Part shown: positions 58,976-64,000 of the stretch, piece by piece
Position numbering within the stretch: the first letter of the stretch is position 1
How the letters are laid out: each line of letters opens with the position of its first letter
From: Streptomyces caelestis
GTDB lineage: Bacteria; Actinomycetota; Actinomycetes; Streptomycetales; Streptomycetaceae
NCBI RefSeq assembly: GCF_001279005.1
Contig: NZ_LGCN01000240.1
Span: 175,695 to 239,694, forward strand
Direction: 5' to 3'
Length of the DNA: 64,000 nt
Translations under genes and position numbers: made by a program
Notes under the pieces: model-generated
What the model was told of the DNA's origin: nothing
The model's input: the letters and a program-made list of their open reading frames with translations, nothing else
Databases searched by the model: none

Positions 58976-60034
58976 GTGTCTTCCACCACGGACGTCACCG
59001 AATCCGCGGCGGCGGGAACGGGGCGGGCAGCCGCCGCCGAGGACGCCCGGCGCGGGCTCGGCCTCGGGCCCGGCCTCGGCCGTTTTCGTGAACTGTCCCT
59101 GGTCCCGGTCATCCTGGCCCTGGGGCTGATCGGCTTCATCGTCTCGCCGGCCTTCCTGACCGCCGACAACCTCATCGGTGTGGCCCAGCAGTCGACCGAG
59201 CTGAGCCTGCTGGTCCTGGCCACCGCGTTCATCCTGATCGCGGGGCGGATGGACCTGTCCCTCGAGTCCACCATCGGTGTGGCGCCCGTGATCGCCGTCT
59301 GGCTCGTCCTGCCCACCAGCGGCGCGCGGTTCACCGGCCTGGGGCTGCTGCCCGAGTGGACGGCCGTTCCGCTCTGCCTGCTGGTGGGGGTCGTGATCGG
59401 CGCCGTCAACGGGTTCCTGATCCTGAGACTGCGGCTCAACGGCTTCATCGTCACGCTCGGCATGCTGACCATGCTGCGCGGGCTGCAGGTCGCCCTGTCC
59501 GAGGGTCAGTCGATCGTCGAGCTGCCGTCCTCCTTCACTTATCTGGGCAGGGCGTCCTGGCTGGGCGTACCCGCCGCGATCTGGATCTGCCTGGCGCTGT
59601 TCACCCTCGGCGGCAGCGCACTGGCGTGGCTGCGCCACGGCAGGGCGCTGTACGCGATCGGCGGAAACGCGGAGGCCGCCCGCACCGCCGGCATCCGCGT
59701 CGACCGGATCGTGTGGGCGGTGCTGATCCTCGGCAGCCTGCTGGCCGCGTTCGCCGGCATCCTCTACAGCGGGCACTACGGGTCCGTCTCCGCCACTCAG
59801 GGCAACGGCTGGATCTTCCAGGTGTTCGCCGCGACCGTCATCGGCGGCGTCAGCCTCAACGGCGGCAAGGGATCCGTCTTCGGCGCGCTCACCGGCGTAC
59901 TCACCCTCCAGCTCGTCGTCAACGTCATGACGCTGGCCGGGGTTCCGCCGCTGTGGAACCAGTTCCTCAACGGCGCGATCATCATCGTCGCCCTCGTCAT
60001 CTCCCGCTTCGCCTCCGGCGAGAAGCAGGAGTAG
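58976..60034 (+). CDS. Sugar ABC transporter permease (RbsC-like)
   Basis: A 352-residue membrane protein with about ten hydrophobic segments and the family's EAARTAGIRVDRI loop (about 240), the contact to the ATPase. The GTG has GGGAGG five bases upstream and starts two bases after the ATPase stop. With the two genes before it, it forms one importer for a monosaccharide. Confidence 0.9.
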   Translation: MSSTTDVTESAAAGTGRAAAAEDARRGLGLGPGLGRFRELSLVPVILALGLIGFIVSPAFLTADNLIGVAQQSTELSLLVLATAFILIAGRMDLSLESTIGVAPVIAVWLVLPTSGARFTGLGLLPEWTAVPLCLLVGVVIGAVNGFLILRLRLNGFIVTLGMLTMLRGLQVALSEGQSIVELPSSFTYLGRASWLGVPAAIWICLALFTLGGSALAWLRHGRALYAIGGNAEAARTAGIRVDRIVWAVLILGSLLAAFAGILYSGHYGSVSATQGNGWIFQVFAATVIGGVSLNGGKGSVFGALTGVLTLQLVVNVMTLAGVPPLWNQFLNGAIIIVALVISRFASGEKQE

Positions 60035-60110
60035 CGCCCTGCCGGTCGCCGGCCCTTTCCCGCCCTCACCACGAGGAAAGACACCACCGCCAGGAAGGCA
60101 GGACTTTCGC

Positions 60111-62516
60111 ATGCAACGAAGAGGCTTCCTCACCACCTCGGTGGCCACTTCGGCCGCCCTCACCGTGGGGCTGCCCCTCACCGCCCGAACCGCGTCCGCG
60201 GCCCCGTGGTCCGCCCCGGAGGCGTCCCGCCTCGTCCTGTGGTACGACAAGCCGGCCGCACAGTGGCTGGAAGCGTTACCACTCGGCAACGGCCGCCTCG
60301 GCGCGATGGTGTTCGGCGGTCCGGACACCGAGCGGCTCCAGCTCAACGAGGACACCCTGTGGGCAGGCGGCCCGTACGAACCCGCGAACCCCCGGGGACT
60401 GGCCGGCCTTCCCGAGATCCGCCGCCGGGTCTTCGCCGGCGAGCGGGCCGCCGCCCAGCAACTGATCGACTCGACGTTCATGGGCGACCCCCTCGGGGAA
60501 CTCATGTACCAGACCGTCGGCAACCTGCGTCTGAGCTTCGCGGGCATGGACGCGGGCGAAGTCACCGGTTACCGGCGCGAGCTGGACCTGGACACGGCCG
60601 TGGCGACGACGACGTACACCCGTGGCAACGTCGCGTACCGGCGCGAGGTGTTCGCGAGCCACCCCGACCAGGTGATCGTGGTCAGGCTGACCGCCGACGG
60701 CCCCGGCGCGCTGTCGTTCACCGCGGCCTTCGACAGTCCGCAGCAGGCCGAGACGTCCTCCCCCGACCGGATCACCGCCGCCTTGGAGGGGACCGGGCAG
60801 ACCAGGGAGGGCGTCCCCGGCCAGGTCCGCTTCCGCGCCCTGGTCCGCGCGCACAGCGAGGGAGGCGCCGTCCGCAGCGAGAACGGCACACTGACCGTGG
60901 ACGGGGCCGACGCGGTCACTCTGCTGGTGTCCGTGGGCAGCAGCTACAACAACTACCGGGACGCCTCCGGCGATCACCGGGCCCGCGCCGAGCGGCCGCT
61001 GAACGCCGCGGCGGGCGCCCCGTACGGAAAGCTGCGTTCGCGGCACGTGCGCGACCACCGTGCGCTCTTCGGCCGGCTGTCGCTGGACCTCGGCACCACG
61101 GAGGCGGCCGCCCTCCCGACCGACCAGCGGGTGGCCGCCTTCGCCGGGGGCGAGGACCCGCACCTGGTCACCTTGCACTACCAGTACGGCCGCTACCTGC
61201 TCATCGCCTCCTCCCGGCCCGGCACCCAGCCCGCCACCCTCCAGGGCATCTGGAACGAGGAGCTCTCCCCGCCGTGGGACTCCAAGTACACGATCAACAT
61301 CAACACGGAGATGAACTACTGGCCCGCGCCCGCCACCAACCTGCTGGAGTGCTGGGAGCCCGTCTTCGCCCTACTCGACGACCTCGCCGAGGCCGGGCGC
61401 CGAACCGCGCGGGTGCAGTACGGCGCGGACGGCTGGGTCGCCCATCACAACACCGACGTCTGGCGCGGCACCGCGCCCGTGGACGGCGCGTTCTGGGGCA
61501 TGTGGCCCACCGGTGGCGCGTGGCTCGCCACCTCCGTCTGGGAGCACTACCGCTTCACCGGCGACCGCGCCGCCCTCCGCCGGCGCCTGCCCGTACTCGA
61601 AGGGGCGGTCCGCTTCTTCCTCGACGCGCTCGTGCCCGACCCCACCACCGGGCACCTGGTCACCTGCCCGTCCGTGTCCCCCGAGAACGCCCACCACCCG
61701 GGCGTCTCGGCGTGCGCCGGGCCGACCATGGACAACCAGATCCTGCGCGACCTCTTCGACGGCTACCTCGCTGCCTGCGACACGCTCGGCATCAGCTCCC
61801 CGTACGGGCAGCGGGTGCGCGAGGCACGTGCCGGGCTGCCGCCCATGAAGATCGGCGCGCAGGGACAGCTGCAGGAATGGCAGCACGACTGGGACGCCGG
61901 GGCGCCCGAGCAGCACCACCGTCACGTCTCCCATCTGTACGGGCTGCACCCGAGCAACCAGATCACCAAGCGCGGTACTCCGGACCTTTTCCGGGCCGCG
62001 CTGAGGACACTCGAGCTGCGCGGGGACGCGGGGACCGGCTGGTCCCTCGCCTGGAAGATCAATTTCTGGGCACGGGCCGAGGACGGGGCTCGTTCCTTCA
62101 AGCTCCTCACCGACCTGCTCACCCCCGAACGCACCGCCCCCAACCTCTTCGACCTGCACCCGCCGTTCCAGATCGACGGCAACTTCGGCGCCACCGCGGG
62201 GGTCACCGAGTGGCTCCTCCAGTCCCACACCGACGAGGTGCACCTGCTGCCCGCGCTGCCCCCACAGCTCCCTGACGGACAGGTCACCGGCCTCCTCGCC
62301 CGCGGCGGCCTCACCGTCGACCTCACCTGGCGCGGCGGCGAGCTGCGCCGCGCCCGCCTGTCGGCACGCCAGGGCGGCACCGTACGCCTGCGCACCGCCG
62401 TCCCGGTCACCGTGCGCTCCGCCGACGGCGCCGCGCCGGAGGTGAGGCGCCCCGAGAAGGCGGTCTCCGTGTTCAGGACCAAGAAGGGCGGAGATTACGT
62501 GATCACACCGCGCTGA
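60111..62516 (+). CDS. Tat-exported GH95 family alpha-L-fucosidase-like glycosidase
   Basis: An 801-residue enzyme. Residues 1-31 are a Tat signal (QRRGFLTTS, then TASA cut site). GH95 hallmarks follow: LGNGRLGAMVFGG (about 58), LQLNEDTLWAGGPYEP (about 77), NWYWPAP-like NTEMNYWPAP (about 400) and PPFQIDGNFGATAGVTEWL (about 690). Family enzymes release alpha-L-fucose or alpha-L-galactose by inversion. Codon 56 is TTA (60276-60278), so translation probably needs bldA tRNA. It follows the sugar importer by 76 bases, consistent with release of the sugar outside and uptake inside. Confidence 0.92.
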   Translation: MQRRGFLTTSVATSAALTVGLPLTARTASAAPWSAPEASRLVLWYDKPAAQWLEALPLGNGRLGAMVFGGPDTERLQLNEDTLWAGGPYEPANPRGLAGLPEIRRRVFAGERAAAQQLIDSTFMGDPLGELMYQTVGNLRLSFAGMDAGEVTGYRRELDLDTAVATTTYTRGNVAYRREVFASHPDQVIVVRLTADGPGALSFTAAFDSPQQAETSSPDRITAALEGTGQTREGVPGQVRFRALVRAHSEGGAVRSENGTLTVDGADAVTLLVSVGSSYNNYRDASGDHRARAERPLNAAAGAPYGKLRSRHVRDHRALFGRLSLDLGTTEAAALPTDQRVAAFAGGEDPHLVTLHYQYGRYLLIASSRPGTQPATLQGIWNEELSPPWDSKYTININTEMNYWPAPATNLLECWEPVFALLDDLAEAGRRTARVQYGADGWVAHHNTDVWRGTAPVDGAFWGMWPTGGAWLATSVWEHYRFTGDRAALRRRLPVLEGAVRFFLDALVPDPTTGHLVTCPSVSPENAHHPGVSACAGPTMDNQILRDLFDGYLAACDTLGISSPYGQRVREARAGLPPMKIGAQGQLQEWQHDWDAGAPEQHHRHVSHLYGLHPSNQITKRGTPDLFRAALRTLELRGDAGTGWSLAWKINFWARAEDGARSFKLLTDLLTPERTAPNLFDLHPPFQIDGNFGATAGVTEWLLQSHTDEVHLLPALPPQLPDGQVTGLLARGGLTVDLTWRGGELRRARLSARQGGTVRLRTAVPVTVRSADGAAPEVRRPEKAVSVFRTKKGGDYVITPR

Positions 62517-62784
62517 CGCCCCGGGACGCCGCGCGTCGGGATGTGTGCCAGGACGGTGGCCGCCGCGCGCGCCGAAGGCGCCCATGTCAGTCGTGCCGGA
62601 GGGTTCGAACTGAGGTTTTTCCGGCCGCGGCCACGGCCGGCTGGACACGAGCCGGCCGTGGCCTCGCATACGGGTGGCGGCCGGATGCCCGGTACCGACG
62701 GACAGCCGCCGACAGGCGTCGATCAGCCCCGTCACGCCCCTCGGGCCGGCTTCGCCGAGCTTCTGCCGGCCGCCCGGTCCGGCT
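62517..62784. other. intergenic region after the GH95 gene
   Basis: No supported gene. Sequence just beyond may be the decayed C-terminal part of the pseudogene at 62785. Confidence 0.4.
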
Positions 62785-63003
62785 GCCCAAGGGCTTCGCG
62801 GGGAACAGCTTCATGGTCTCCAGGGCCGCGGAGAGGACCCGCATCGGCTCGGCCGCCATGGCGGGAATCACCGGCACGCCCGGCGTCCGGAGACGGGCGA
62901 CGAGTCGTTCGTCGTGACCGGGGGACGTCGGCGCGCCCCCGGCCGCCACGGCCCGTGCCGCCTGTTCGGCGATGAGGACGATGCCGGCCACGACGGCCGT
63001 CCA
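62785..63003 (-). pseudogene. Remnant of a KDPG/KHG aldolase gene
   Basis: A 73-codon minus-strand stretch reads much like the middle of 2-keto-3-deoxy-6-phosphogluconate aldolase: AEQAARAVAAGG, SPGHDERLVARLRTPGVPVI and ALETMKLFPAKPLG, the last holding the Schiff-base Lys. The typical GAGTVL reads VAGIVL. No matching N-terminal strand (with the catalytic Glu) and no PTGGI C-terminus follow in any frame I could read, and no sensible start or stop encloses it. It is most likely a decayed sugar-acid gene, fitting this carbohydrate locus. Confidence 0.6.
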
Positions 63004-63398
63004 GCGCTGTGTGCGTGGTCCGGTGGCATCGTGGCAGAGGGCCGGCCGAGTCGCAGCGGGATCGATCCGGGGGTGCCGCATCGCTCCGGGAGAGCCGATT
63101 CCGCGCTTCGTTCCGTCGGACGGTGCGTTCCGAGCCTGATCCTGAATCTCGGCGATCCCCTCGCGAGCGGGCTGCGCTGCGCGGCGGTCACCGTCGTGGA
63201 ACCGGTACACGACCGTCACCGGGCGCTGGGCGTACCGGGATCGCCGGTCTGCGGGGGAGCTCACCGAACGCGCCCTCGGCGCGGGACGCCTGAACATGCG
63301 CAATGTCGACCGCTCATTGAATGAAATGGCACATTGATAGGATGTATTAAAGCTTCAAAGTGGCCGTCTGCCCCTTAACAACGGTTTTTACGTGAGTC

Positions 63399-63428
63399 TT
63401 GACGGCAGATACATAGGATCTCTACCTT
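63399..63428 (+). promoter_or_regulatory. candidate promoter in an AT-richer stretch
   Basis: TTGACG and TACCTT with an 18-base spacer, inside the only clearly AT-richer region (about 63300-63430). It could serve the secreted lectin gene through a leader of about 325 bases. The preceding 63004-63398 contains no supported gene. Confidence 0.4.
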
Positions 63429-63618
63429 CATGGGGAGAACCAGAACGAAGACCGCCAGGAGCAGACCGGGCACAGGGCGCCCCACCACCGTGGTCCGCGA
63501 GTGAGGAAGCCAGGTACTTCGACGATCACTCCGTTCCCCGCCCGCGGTGCACACCACCTCTGCGACCGGCCGTGCCGCATCTCGCCGGAACCTTCGGCCG
63601 GGGTGCGGCACGGAAACA

Positions 63619-63632
63619 TGGGAGCGCTCCCC
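63619..63632. promoter_or_regulatory. CebR/CelR-like operator
   Basis: TGGGAGCGCTCCCC contains the perfect palindrome GGGAGCGCTCCC and differs from the CebR (cellobiose repressor) box TGGGAGCGCTCCCA at one end base. It is 127 bases upstream of the secreted-protein gene, suggesting induction by cello-oligosaccharides or by a related LacI-type regulator's ligand. Confidence 0.7.
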
Positions 63633-63758
63633 TGCACTCCCGCCGTCCGGTCGAGGCGTACTCGTCGCCACGGACGAGAGGCCTTCCGCTCACTTCTGTA
63701 TCAACGTCCGGCCGGATCGCCCGGACGTCATCGGCACGACAGCGAAGGAGAGACACCT

Positions 63759-64000
63759 GTGCGCAGGAAAGACAGGAAGAAACGGCAGCCGGGGGGACCT
63801 CACTGGTTACCCATGGCCGCGTGGGGCGCGTTGACCGCCGTGGTCATGGCCCTCGGCATGGTGGCCCTGCCGGCTTCGACGGCCACCGCGGCCACCCCGG
63901 TCGCGGGTCAGACGTACCGGATCAGCGTGGCCGCCGGCAACAAGTGCCTGGAGATCAAGAACGGCGTCCCCGACGACGGCGCACTGCTCCAACAATGGCA
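63759..64000 (+). CDS. Secreted ricin-type beta-trefoil lectin protein, 5' part
   Basis: Eighty codons before the window ends. The GTG at 63759 has AAGGAG nearby. A positively charged start (RRKDRKKR) leads into a hydrophobic segment (LTAVVMALGMVALPASTATA), a Sec-type signal peptide, and then GQTYRISVAAGNKCLEIKNG with LLQQW, the first ricin-B/CBM13-like repeat with its QxW. Such lectin domains are attached to secreted glycosidases; the catalytic part, if any, is outside. Codon 17 is TTA (63807-63809), giving possible bldA control unless a later ATG (63813) is used. Confidence 0.75.
   Translation, partial: MRRKDRKKRQPGGPHWLPMAAWGALTAVVMALGMVALPASTATAATPVAGQTYRISVAAGNKCLEIKNGVPDDGALLQQW

Noticed and set aside
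63436..63510. A 24-codon ATG frame in the leader of the secreted lectin gene
   Set aside because: No ribosome site stands out and the peptide is Arg/Thr-rich without recognisable features; kept as leader sequence only.

Overview
The window is Streptomyces chromosomal DNA. The sequence is very GC-rich with strong third-position G/C, GTG starts are common, genes are often translationally coupled through 4-base overlaps, TTA codons are rare, and a tap-tpg telomere-maintenance pair marks a linear replicon and hints at a position toward a chromosome arm.

Bases 1-23451 are most of an antimycin-type depsipeptide gene cluster, recognised from gene order and domain content rather than from any one gene. 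On the minus strand, antH-I-J-K-L (a PaaABCDE-like multicomponent oxygenase) and antM (ketoreductase, cut by the left edge) form one coupled operon. Diverging from it on the plus strand are antG (carrier protein), antF (acyl-AMP ligase) and antQ (phosphopantetheinyl transferase). The minus-strand antC-D-E operon encodes the NRPS (C-A[Thr]-T-C-A-KR-T), the PKS (KS-AT-ACP-TE) and a crotonyl-CoA carboxylase/reductase. Diverging from it are antB (O-acyltransferase) and antA (ECF sigma factor). By the published pathway, AntF/G/HIJKL make the 3-aminosalicyl starter, AntC adds threonine and a reduced pyruvate, AntE supplies alkylmalonyl-CoA to AntD, AntD extends and cyclises to the nine-membered dilactone, and AntM/AntB reduce and acylate C8. 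Presence of antQ marks an extended form of the cluster; antN, antO and any antP would lie to the left. A PAS-LuxR regulator of the PimM/FscRI family sits next to antA, and the antB/antC intergenic region carries a matching GGGATTTCCC site, which suggests a local activator.

Bases 24892-31402 hold an XRE/TPR regulator, a GAPDH gene with a GlxA-like AraC regulator beside it, and the tap-tpg telomere pair. Bases 32137-55396 are scattered chromosomal genes: a PAP2-type membrane phosphatase, a HEAT-repeat/MerR operon with a MerR-like 19-bp-spacer promoter, small membrane and hypothetical proteins, a 2H phosphoesterase, an HU-like protein without its DNA-binding arm, a large SpoIIE phosphatase/ATPase, an AfsR-type regulator, a haloacetate-dehalogenase-like hydrolase, a LysR/MFS divergent pair, an 11-residue-repeat protein, a TetR/EamA pair, and a GAF regulator followed by its likely target aldehyde dehydrogenase.

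Bases 56061-64000 are a carbohydrate region: a ribose-type ABC operon (binding protein, double ATPase, permease) with a Tat-exported GH95 alpha-L-fucosidase-like enzyme, then a decayed KDPG-aldolase fragment, then the start of a secreted ricin-lectin protein downstream of a CebR-like operator. The GH95 and lectin genes each carry an in-frame TTA codon, so both probably depend on the bldA tRNA. No rRNA, tRNA, CRISPR array or insertion sequence was recognised.
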